Source: CANHCC01 sp040381555 (lineage in GTDB: Bacteria; Bacteroidota; Bacteroidia; J057; RFSG01). Taken from it: DNA of 6,902 nucleotides. Every line of letters starts with the position of its first letter. Position 1 is the stretch's first letter. Shown in pieces: positions 1-5,130 of the stretch. Below the pieces are notes generated by a model, which was not told the origin of the DNA, did no database searches, and saw only the letters and a list, made by a program, of their open reading frames with translations. A program made the position numbers and the translations under genes. The stretch covers positions 1 through 6,902 of the forward strand of contig JBEIHC010000139.1 in NCBI GenBank assembly GCA_040381555.1, given 5' to 3'.

Positions 1-184
1 CATGCTTACGAATTCGGATTGAATGAGCCAACTCGCCTAAAAATCCCAAATTATTTGTTTCGAATAAGATCAAAGCATCTTCATTCGTGATGCGTTCTTG
101 ATTATATACTTTGTCAGCAATTCGAATCAGTTCTGGGCTGAGTGAATTTCTGGAAAGAGCTGAAAGTCCGATAGTTTCTATCAT
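1..184 (-). CDS. mqnE: Aminofutalosine synthase MqnE, N-terminal part (cut by window edge)
   Basis: The reading frame starts at an ATG at 184 and runs off the left edge after 61 complete codons. MqnE is a radical SAM enzyme of the futalosine menaquinone pathway; it joins SAM to 3-[(1-carboxyvinyl)oxy]benzoate to give aminofutalosine. Visible here is only the helical N-terminal segment that precedes the radical SAM domain: a stretch resembling IADKVYNQERIT, then an acidic/LFE segment, then GELAHSIRIRKH with the next codon starting with G. This ending matches the RxRKHG seen in MqnE just before its first core strand and differs from what I recall of the paralogue MqnC. The CxxxCxxC cluster motif lies outside the window, so the call rests on family resemblance of the N-terminus. 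No Shine-Dalgarno sequence precedes the start; a TAAATTTG box lies four bases upstream. An insertion sequence ends 13 bp upstream, with its transposase in the same direction. Confidence 0.72.
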   Translation of the reverse strand, partial: MIETIGLSALSRNSLSPELIRIADKVYNQERITNEDALILFETNNLGFLGELAHSIRIRKH

Positions 185-188
185 GGTA

Positions 189-196
189 CAAATTTA
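189..196 (-). promoter_or_regulatory. Possible -7 box (TAAATTTG) of mqnE
   Basis: On the minus strand the bases TAAATTTG fit the Bacteroidota -7 consensus TAnnTTTG exactly and are followed by TACC and the mqnE ATG. With transcription starting only a few bases after such a box, the mRNA would be leaderless or nearly so. The first four bases of the box (193-196) belong to the 5-bp duplication made by the neighbouring insertion sequence, so the box survives, but the DNA that would supply a -33 element is now the end of the insertion sequence, in which I see no convincing TTTG at the right distance. An eight-base motif with two free positions in AT-rich DNA can occur by chance. Confidence 0.4.
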
Positions 197-197
197 A
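193..197. repeat. Left target site duplication TTTAA
   Basis: TTTAA directly abuts the outer CCC of the left inverted repeat and is repeated exactly at 1599-1603 beyond the right end. Five bases is the size expected for the IS1380 family. The site overlaps the possible mqnE -7 box. Confidence 0.75.
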
Positions 198-216
198 CCC
201 AGATTATGCATTAGAA
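198..216. repeat. Left terminal inverted repeat of the insertion sequence
   Basis: CCCAGATTATGCATTAGAA. It pairs with the reverse complement of 1580-1598 except at one position (T here, A in the other arm). The transposase stop codon (204-206) lies inside this repeat, so the gene runs to the very end of the element. Confidence 0.88.
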
Positions 217-1517
217 AAAATATAGGGCGGTGCTTTCTTAGGCACAGTATCAAAGAGTGCGTCCAACCATTTCCTTTTTTCACCCGTTGCACTGATTTTT
301 AAGGTGGTTATTCTAGCATGTTTAGTTACCCAAGCTCCTAATGCAAAGCATTTAAACCTCAAAGTGCTTAAAGTGGCTTGGGACTTGGCTTTCAAGACAA
401 CTTGACGGAACAATGCCATCATATTATAAGCCATTAAAATGCTTCTGAAAGCAGCCTCTGTCCCCCAAAAATTATTCAAACAAAAAGTCTCTAGGGCAAA
501 ATCATACTTGAGCTCCTTTATACGGTTCTCTGCATCGCCTCTTTGTTTGTAAATTTCCCATATATGTTCTGCTGGCAAGTCCAGATTGGTCACATATACA
601 CTGTAGCGATAAGCTTGTATCTGTTCATCGAACAACAATAACTTGCCTGTTGCTTTTTTTAGTTTATTGATATTTTTCCTTACTGCTATCATTCTACGAG
701 CACTTTTCCAATCTGGCGACTGATAGTTAAACTCACAGATTTCCACACCATCCTTTATGCTTATCCAGTTTGTCAATCGGCGTACTTCATTTTTGATTGT
801 CGGATAAAACTTTACTGCTACAACATAGTTTAGTTTTCTGTTTTCTAATTCCTTCAAAAAAATGTTACCGTAAAAGCCACTGTCACAACGAATCAACCCA
901 ACTTTCTTTTTCTCCAAGACAGCTAATGTTTCTTCTAAAAATGCAACGGCATTGCTCGCTGCTCCAGTGTTACCTTGGCGCATCCATGCATTGGCAATCA
1001 TTCTGATTTCCGGAATAAAAGCCATTAATGGATGATGAGAGTTACGGCCGGGCTTATTGGGATTATAACCCTTCTTCGCACCTTCCTGTTCTCCATAGCG
1101 GGGAACAACGGTACTGTCTAGGTCTAAGGTTAAATTGTCAAATTGAATTTGATTGAAAAACCAGTTGAATAGAGGGACAAAAGTTTCCGTATTTCGTCGC
1201 CAGTCAAATTTGTTGAAAAATCTACTGTAAGTACTTTGGGAGGGAGCTTCCTTCCATTCAAAGATTTGTTTCAAAACATCATCATAACGAAGATAGGCTG
1301 AATGACTAAATCGCCCGGCGCCTATCCAAATGCTCGTCCAGAAACATTCTAGTATTTGACTAGGTTCATATCCCCGGTTCGAACCCCTCTCTGGTAAAGG
1401 GAGTTTGACTAATTGCTCCCTTACCCCAGTGGCATCCAATAAATCCTTCATAAGCTTCATACCTCCCCAGGCCGTGACCGAATGATCACTAAACTCAATC
1501 TTATCTATTGCACCCAT
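204..1517 (-). CDS. IS1380-family DDE transposase
   Basis: This 437-residue protein catalyses cut-and-paste movement of the surrounding element by acting on its terminal repeats. The RNase H-like catalytic core is visible. The first acidic residue is in LTLDLDST (Asp134), followed by the family-typical segment YGEQEGAKKGYNPNKPGR (141-158). The second is in RCDSGF (Asp212). The third is Glu330 in a Y-(2)-R-(3)-E-(6)-K signature (Tyr323, Arg326, Glu330, Lys337). Length is normal for the family and there is no frameshift or internal stop, so the enzyme may be active. The ATG at 1517 leaves about 80 bp to the element end, room for its promoter, though I cannot point to a clear one. The stop lies within the left terminal repeat and only 19 bp separate it from the mqnE start. 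No terminator is visible between them, so read-through into mqnE is plausible. Confidence 0.95.
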   Translation of the reverse strand: MGAIDKIEFSDHSVTAWGGMKLMKDLLDATGVREQLVKLPLPERGSNRGYEPSQILECFWTSIWIGAGRFSHSAYLRYDDVLKQIFEWKEAPSQSTYSRFFNKFDWRRNTETFVPLFNWFFNQIQFDNLTLDLDSTVVPRYGEQEGAKKGYNPNKPGRNSHHPLMAFIPEIRMIANAWMRQGNTGAASNAVAFLEETLAVLEKKKVGLIRCDSGFYGNIFLKELENRKLNYVVAVKFYPTIKNEVRRLTNWISIKDGVEICEFNYQSPDWKSARRMIAVRKNINKLKKATGKLLLFDEQIQAYRYSVYVTNLDLPAEHIWEIYKQRGDAENRIKELKYDFALETFCLNNFWGTEAAFRSILMAYNMMALFRQVVLKAKSQATLSTLRFKCFALGAWVTKHARITTLKISATGEKRKWLDALFDTVPKKAPPYIFSNA

Positions 1518-1579
1518 ATGGTGTTAATATTAATTGAACACAAGTTCCGATTTTATTGGTTTTTTGCCAAATTTTCAGA

Positions 1580-1598
1580 TTCTATTGCATAATCTGGG
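1580..1598. repeat. Right terminal inverted repeat of the insertion sequence
   Basis: Reading inward on the minus strand this is CCCAGATTATGCAATAGAA, matching the left repeat at 18 of 19 positions. It lies upstream of the transposase start. Confidence 0.88.
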
Positions 1599-1603
1599 TT
1601 TAA
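1599..1603. repeat. Right target site duplication TTTAA
   Basis: Exact copy of the TTTAA at 193-197, directly outside the right inverted repeat. Confidence 0.75.
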
Positions 1604-1659
1604 ATAATTTATTTTTTCGTTTAAAAAAACAATTCGTTCATCAGAACGAAACCAACCGG
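1603..1659. repeat. Imperfect direct repeat, copy A
   Basis: Contains AATAATTTATTTTTTCGTT (1603-1621), identical to 1883-1901, then TTCGTTCATCAGAA (1633-1646), identical to 1918-1931, then a CCAACCGG-like end resembling CCAAACCG in copy B. The spacer between the two identical blocks differs by five bases between copies. Confidence 0.65.
1633..1650. repeat. Hairpin TTCGTTC-ATCA-GAACGAA
   Basis: Perfect 7-bp inverted repeat with a 4-base loop inside direct-repeat copy A. In copy B the right arm has changed to GAAGGAA, so the hairpin is weaker there. No gene ends close enough for it to be an obvious terminator. Confidence 0.6.
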
Positions 1660-1762
1660 TCGCTAAGTGGGCGCCAGAATTATTTTTATCGTTTCATTTT
1701 ATTTGGGGTGGCGCCTAATCGAAGCGCCGGTGGGAGGAATTTGATTTATCTCAAAATATCAG

Positions 1763-1779
1763 TCAATTCGAAGAATTGA
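1763..1779. repeat. Hairpin TCAATTC-GAA-GAATTGA
   Basis: Perfect 7-bp arms around a 3-base centre. It is short and AT-rich; it could be an operator-like palindrome or chance. Confidence 0.45.
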
Positions 1780-1789
1780 AATGCCCGGC

Positions 1790-1822
1790 GTACTTCGACA
1801 GGCTCAGCACAGGCTTCGATAC
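1790..1822. repeat. Dispersed intergenic repeat of the CTTCGACAGGCTCAG type
   Basis: The core CTTCGACAGGCTCAGCACAG is followed by a second TTCGA (1814-1818). I recognise this core as a word that recurs between genes in many bacterial genomes. It contains the small imperfect palindrome GCTCAGC. Its presence fits a repeat-rich intergenic region; no function can be read from it. Confidence 0.5.
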
Positions 1823-1859
1823 GGCGGCGGCAAAATTGTATCTATAATTAATGGCGCCT

Positions 1860-1875
1860 ACTCAGCGACCTGAGT
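1860..1875. repeat. Hairpin ACTCAG-CGAC-CTGAGT
   Basis: Perfect 6-bp stem with a 4-base loop, followed on the plus strand by T-rich DNA and by direct-repeat copy B. It is terminator-like in shape, but no plus-strand gene ends before it. Confidence 0.45.
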
Positions 1876-1882
1876 TTCGTTT

Positions 1883-1940
1883 AATAATTTATTTTTTCGT
1901 TATTGTAGAAAGTGAATTTCGTTCATCAGAAGGAATGCAA
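1883..1940. repeat. Imperfect direct repeat, copy B
   Basis: Second copy of the unit at 1603-1659, with identical blocks of 19 bp (1883-1901) and 14 bp (1918-1931) in the same order and orientation and a diverged spacer and tail. Confidence 0.65.
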
Positions 1941-1989
1941 CCAAACCGAATCAAGAATTAAACCTTGTTATAATTTTTTAACCTCCCTC

Positions 1990-2029
1990 CAATAAACAAA
2001 AAGCCCACTGTATTGCTACAATGGGCTTT
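1990..2029 (-). terminator. Intrinsic terminator of the desaturase gene
   Basis: AAAGCCCA (2000-2007) pairs with TGGGCTTT (2022-2029). An inner TGTA/TACA stem continues after one mismatch, and the loop is TTGC. On the minus strand the stem is followed by TTTTTGTTTATT. It begins 23 bp after the desaturase stop codon, as expected for a rho-independent terminator, and would also keep desaturase transcription out of the repeat region and the insertion sequence. Confidence 0.88.
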
Positions 2030-2052
2030 AAAATTATCCTTAAAATATATCC

Positions 2053-3171
2053 TTATGCAGGAATAGGAACAGGATCATTCGTATGCAGAATAATCTCTCC
2101 TCTTCCATTCTTTTGCATAAAGCGATAATGTGCTCCAATTGCCTGACCTAAGGTCTCAAAAGAATAATAAGGTACATTAAACTCTTTTGCAGTTTGTTTC
2201 ACTATTTTAGCTAAGGCAGGGTAATGAATATGACAAATCTGAGGAAATAAATGATGCTCTATCTGGAAGTTTAAGCCGCCAAATAGGAAGGTTGCAACTT
2301 TACTGCCATTGGCAAAATTGGCAGTAGTATACATCTGATGTACTGCCCAATTATGTTCCAAATTTCCTTCATTATCTGGCATTGGGAAATGAGTCTCTTC
2401 CACCAAATGGGCTAATTGAAATACCATGGCCAGAGTGAATCCTTCTACTAGGTGGGAGAATACAAAACCAGCGACAATCCAGTACCAAGCGTAAGGAAGG
2501 ATCAATAAAGGCATAGCCAAAAATACAGACAGATAAAATATTTTAAAGCCAAAGAAGCGAATGTATTCCAAGCTGGAAGGAGGCTGCTTTTCTTTTAATG
2601 CAGTAGTAACCCGGCTTAGGTTCACAAAATCCCGGATAAAAATCCAAGAAATGGATGCCATTGGATAGATAAAGAATGCGTAGAAGGACTGAAAGCGGTG
2701 GATAGCCCACAAGGGCTGATCAGGAGACAAACGCAGAATCTTAGGTTGATTCAAATCGTCATCATGTCCTGGAATATTAGTATAAGTGTGATGGATTTTG
2801 TTGTGCTTAACGCGCCACAGATAATCATTGGCACCGATTACACAAAGCAAACGACCTAAGTAACGATTGACGGTATTATTGCTGGAAAAAGAACCATGAA
2901 TGGCGTCATGGGTAATATTCAACCCTACTAGGGCTGCTGTAAATCCGTGTAATCCTGCGACTATGAAGCAGGCCCAACCTGGAAGCATACCGGATATAAT
3001 CAGCCCGAAGGTGACTAAAAAACTGAGAACAATGAAAATGGTTTTGCTAACCATATCAGAATTAGCATTTTGAGTGAGTCCTGTTTCTGTGAAATACTGT
3101 TGAACTCTGCGACGAACCTCCGGAAAGAAATTCGAAGTTTCGGTACTACTGAACTTTAGTTTCTCTTGCAT
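2053..3171 (-). CDS. Membrane fatty acid desaturase (acyl-CoA/linoleoyl-CoA desaturase-like)
   Basis: This 372-residue integral membrane di-iron enzyme would introduce a cis double bond into a fatty acyl chain using oxygen and an electron donor. All three histidine boxes are present: HDAIH (88-92), HNKIHH (123-128) and QIEHH (303-307). The third box begins with Gln rather than His, as in front-end and DesA3-type desaturases. Hydrophobic segments near 42-62, 64-86, 160-180, 208-228 and 230-252 fit the usual membrane topology, with the histidines facing the cytoplasm. There is no fused cytochrome b5 domain, so electrons must come from a separate ferredoxin or flavoprotein. Length is normal for the family. 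The gene stands alone, ends at a strong terminator and diverges from purK. Its upstream DNA is AT-rich without a Shine-Dalgarno sequence. Regiospecificity and acyl carrier cannot be told from sequence; a likely role is adjusting membrane fluidity. Confidence 0.92.
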   Translation of the reverse strand: MQEKLKFSSTETSNFFPEVRRRVQQYFTETGLTQNANSDMVSKTIFIVLSFLVTFGLIISGMLPGWACFIVAGLHGFTAALVGLNITHDAIHGSFSSNNTVNRYLGRLLCVIGANDYLWRVKHNKIHHTYTNIPGHDDDLNQPKILRLSPDQPLWAIHRFQSFYAFFIYPMASISWIFIRDFVNLSRVTTALKEKQPPSSLEYIRFFGFKIFYLSVFLAMPLLILPYAWYWIVAGFVFSHLVEGFTLAMVFQLAHLVEETHFPMPDNEGNLEHNWAVHQMYTTANFANGSKVATFLFGGLNFQIEHHLFPQICHIHYPALAKIVKQTAKEFNVPYYSFETLGQAIGAHYRFMQKNGRGEIILHTNDPVPIPA

Positions 3172-3229
3172 AAAAAATTGAATTGATAAAACGATTGAGA
3201 CTACCCCAATCGGAACAAAAAGGAGTCAC

Positions 3230-3300
3230 ATTATTCGAGTTTAATAGAAGAAATAATTTTTGCACTCTGGCATTTTTTCTTCTGTAAAGAGCCGAATAAT
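3230..3300. repeat. Nested inverted repeat upstream of the desaturase
   Basis: Outer arms ATTATTCG (3230-3237) and CGAATAAT (3293-3300) are perfect complements. Inside them AGAAGAAA (3246-3253) and TTTCTTCT (3276-3283) are also perfect complements, and a TGC/GCA pair lies at the centre. The outer arms lie about 60 to 130 bp before the desaturase start, so the structure would fall in its promoter or leader. It could be an operator, a leader structure, or a decayed palindromic repeat. Confidence 0.5.
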
Positions 3301-3464
3301 CAGATTCTTGTTTGTACAACACTAAAATTAATCAAAATAGTAATTATAATCGAAATAAAATTTGTTCACAACCGAAATGTTCCCTTTTTTCCTCTCTAAA
3401 TCAGTTTGTTAAGTAGATTTTGCTCCCCCTCAACCCTCTACCTAATTGAGCCAGCTAAATTCCC

Positions 3465-3472
3465 TACCTTTG
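3465..3472 (+). promoter_or_regulatory. Likely -7 box (TACCTTTG) of the purK-purE-rlmD operon
   Basis: TACCTTTG fits the Bacteroidota -7 consensus TAnnTTTG exactly and is followed by TATT and the purK GTG codon. A possible -33 element is the TTG at 3446-3448, though the 16-base spacer is slightly short. The layout implies a leaderless or near-leaderless transcript. Confidence 0.55.
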
Positions 3473-3476
3473 TATT

Positions 3477-4625
3477 GTGCAGGACAAAAATTTTTCTTCA
3501 TCTGATTTTCGACTCGGCATCCTCGGAGGGGGGCAACTCGGAAAAATGCTCATCGCGGAAGCCATTAAATTAGATGTTCATACAAGGGTTCTCGATCCCG
3601 ACCCCGCATCTCCCTGTCGATTTATCGCCTCCTATTTCGAAACGGGTGATCTGATGGATTATAAATCTGTTTATCGTTTTGGGAAAGTTTGCGATTTGGT
3701 CACGATTGAAATTGAACAGGTCAATCTACAAGCACTCGCTCAGTTGGAAGCAGAAGGAATCAAAGTATGCCCTTCCTCTTCCGCTCTTGCTATTATTCAA
3801 GATAAATACCTTCAGAAATGTTTCTATCGGGATCATAAAATTCCGACTGCTGCTTTTTATTTTTTGGCAGCAGGGGATTTACCTGATTTAAAGAAATTGA
3901 ATTTCCCATTTGTTCAGAAACTCTGTACCTCCGGCTATGATGGTAAAGGGGTTCAGGTGGTGAAAGGTCCGGAGGATATGGCCAAAATGTTTCCTGCTGA
4001 TTCCATCATCGAGCAGTTTATCCCCGAGGTAACGGAGATTTCTGTCATCGTTGCCCGTAATGCCTCTCAGGAAATCAAGTGTTTCCCTGCGGTCGAAATG
4101 GTTTTTCATCCCGAGGCTAATTTGGTGGAGTACTTGTTTTGCCCGGCACGCATTACTCCCCAACAAGAACAAAAAGCTCGGGAGTTGGCTATTCAGGTTA
4201 TTTCGGAATTAAAAATGGAGGGCTTGTTGGCTGTAGAAATGTTCCTGACAAAGGAGGGAGATATTCTCATTAATGAGTCTGCACCCCGGCCTCATAATAG
4301 CGGACATCATACGATCGAAAGTGCTTTTGTTTCTCAATACCAACAGCATCTTCGAGCTATATTGGATTTGCCTCTGGGTACTACTCGGATGAAAACTGCT
4401 TCCGTGATGATTAATCTACTCGGAGAACCTGGTTATAGTGGAAAGGTTAAATATTCTGGTCTTGAATCGGTCATGAAAATGGAAGGCGTAAGTGTTCATA
4501 TTTATGGCAAAAAAGAAACCCGTCCTTTTCGAAAAATGGGTCATGTTACCATCTTGTCCGATACGGTGGAAGATGCCCGTGAGAAGGCCGATTTTGTTAA
4601 GAATACCCTAAAAGTTATTGCATGA
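3477..4625 (+). CDS. purK: N5-carboxyaminoimidazole ribonucleotide synthetase PurK
   Basis: PurK uses ATP and bicarbonate to carboxylate aminoimidazole ribonucleotide (AIR) to N5-CAIR in de novo purine synthesis in the cytoplasm. The 382 residues show the ATP-grasp order: an N-terminal nucleotide-fold segment GILGGGQLGKM (14-24); the ATP-binding loop SGYDGKG (152-158); the metal and active-site region VEMFLTKEGDILINESAPRPHNSGHHT (253-279), whose APRPHNSGH core is diagnostic of PurK; and the small C-terminal domain. The GTG start at 3477 is chosen because the first core strand begins about 12 residues later, and the next in-frame Met (24) would remove the GGGQLG loop. No Shine-Dalgarno sequence is seen. 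The stop overlaps the purE start as ATGA, indicating translational coupling with the next enzyme of the pathway. Confidence 0.97.
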   Translation: MQDKNFSSSDFRLGILGGGQLGKMLIAEAIKLDVHTRVLDPDPASPCRFIASYFETGDLMDYKSVYRFGKVCDLVTIEIEQVNLQALAQLEAEGIKVCPSSSALAIIQDKYLQKCFYRDHKIPTAAFYFLAAGDLPDLKKLNFPFVQKLCTSGYDGKGVQVVKGPEDMAKMFPADSIIEQFIPEVTEISVIVARNASQEIKCFPAVEMVFHPEANLVEYLFCPARITPQQEQKARELAIQVISELKMEGLLAVEMFLTKEGDILINESAPRPHNSGHHTIESAFVSQYQQHLRAILDLPLGTTRMKTASVMINLLGEPGYSGKVKYSGLESVMKMEGVSVHIYGKKETRPFRKMGHVTILSDTVEDAREKADFVKNTLKVIA

Positions 4626-5119
4626 AATCACCCCTCGTTAGTATCATCATGGGCAGCAGTTCGGATGCTTCCGTTATGCAGGCTGCAGCTGATTTTCTTC
4701 AATCTATGGATATTGCTGTTGAAATGCGGGTAGTATCTGCTCATCGGACGCCTGTACAAATGATTGAATTTGCTCAAGCTGCTGCAGGCAGAGGCATTCA
4801 GGTGATTATTGCCGGAGCGGGTGGGGCAGCCCATCTCCCCGGAATGGTTGCCTCCGTGACGCATTTACCGGTAATTGGAGTGCCTGTACAAAGTGCTAAA
4901 TCTATGATTGGCTTAGATAGCCTCTTGTCTATTGTTCAAATGCCTGCAGGTATTCCTGTGGCAACTATGGCAGTAGATGGTGCTCAAAATGCAGGCATCC
5001 TTGCGGCCAGAATTTTAGCTCTCCAGAATGAAACACTCAGAAGCAAACTCCTCCAGTGGCAGCAAGCCCTGCAGGAGAAGGCTCTGACGCAAGATAAAAA
5101 TTTACCAAACAATTCTTAA
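4622..5119 (+). CDS. purE: N5-carboxyaminoimidazole ribonucleotide mutase PurE (class I)
   Basis: PurE moves the carboxyl group of N5-CAIR from nitrogen to carbon, giving CAIR, and directly uses the product of PurK. The 165 residues cover the whole small alpha/beta domain. GSSSD (11-15) is the phosphate loop, SAHRTP (39-44) and GAGGAAHLPGM (65-75) carry the active-site histidines, and DSLLSIVQMPAGIPVATMAVDGAQNAG (99-125) is the conserved C-terminal core. The final 25 or so residues are a polar tail beyond the conserved domain. Presence of PurK next door and the AAHLPGM motif point to the class I mutase rather than the class II AIR carboxylase of animals. It starts inside the purK stop (ATGA) and is followed after 11 bp by rlmD. 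Confidence 0.97.
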   Translation: MKSPLVSIIMGSSSDASVMQAAADFLQSMDIAVEMRVVSAHRTPVQMIEFAQAAAGRGIQVIIAGAGGAAHLPGMVASVTHLPVIGVPVQSAKSMIGLDSLLSIVQMPAGIPVATMAVDGAQNAGILAARILALQNETLRSKLLQWQQALQEKALTQDKNLPNNS

Positions 5120-5130
5120 TCCCTGATTGA

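Larger units (their letters stand above)
198..1598 (-). mobile_element. Complete IS1380-family insertion sequence
   Basis: A 1401-bp element is bounded by terminal inverted repeats at 198-216 and 1580-1598, each beginning CCCAGATTATGCA at its outer end and matching at 18 of 19 positions. It is flanked on both sides by TTTAA (193-197 and 1599-1603), a 5-bp target duplication. One gene, a DDE transposase of the IS1380 type, fills the interior. Length, single-gene layout, CC-ended repeats and duplication size all agree with IS1380 elements, which are common in Bacteroidota. The intact reading frame, preserved repeats and perfect duplication suggest a recent insertion and possibly a still mobile copy. 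The strand given is that of the transposase. Confidence 0.9.
1604..1999. other. Gene-free interval rich in short palindromes and repeats
   Basis: About 400 bp without a credible gene lie between the insertion sequence and the desaturase terminator. Before the insertion this was the DNA upstream of mqnE. It holds short hairpin-forming inverted repeats (1633-1650, 1763-1779, 1860-1875 and a weaker 5-bp one at 1710-1728) and three GGCGCC sites (1670, 1710, 1853), two of them in the related contexts TGGCGCCTAATC and TGGCGCCTACTC. It also holds a dispersed-repeat-like motif (1790-1822) and a pair of imperfect direct repeats about 280 bp apart. A short frame across 1534-1779 crosses the end of the insertion sequence and is not credible as a gene. 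Confidence 0.7.
3172..3476. other. Divergent intergenic region between desaturase and purK
   Basis: These 305 bp of AT-rich DNA carry the 5' control regions of both divergent genes. A nested inverted repeat lies at 3230-3300 and a TAnnTTTG-like box directly before purK. I searched the minus strand for the same box ahead of the desaturase and found no exact match. No small open frame here looks like a gene and I see no riboswitch. Confidence 0.6.

Noticed and set aside
194..197. Four-base TTAA target duplication as an alternative boundary
   Set aside because: TTAA also occurs at both ends, but the right copy (1600-1603) is one base away from the repeat end. The five-base TTTAA abuts both CCC/GGG ends exactly.
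797..1006. Plus-strand open frame inside the transposase
   Set aside because: It lies entirely opposite the catalytic core of a well-supported transposase and has no family-like sequence.
1534..1779. Plus-strand open frame of 81 codons
   Set aside because: It begins inside the insertion sequence, crosses the right terminal repeat and target duplication, and continues through hairpins and repeats. The predicted protein shows no recognisable domain.
1604..1999. CRISPR array or tRNA gene in the repeat-rich gap
   Set aside because: The repeats are only two diverged copies about 280 bp apart without regular spacers, and no cloverleaf with a T-loop GTTCRA motif is visible.
3301..3464. Purine riboswitch or other structured leader before purK
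   Set aside because: I see no conserved aptamer core, and the promoter-like box lies only four bases before the start codon, leaving no leader to fold.
3888..4172. Minus-strand open frame within purK
   Set aside because: It is antisense to the ATP-grasp region of PurK and has no recognisable domain.
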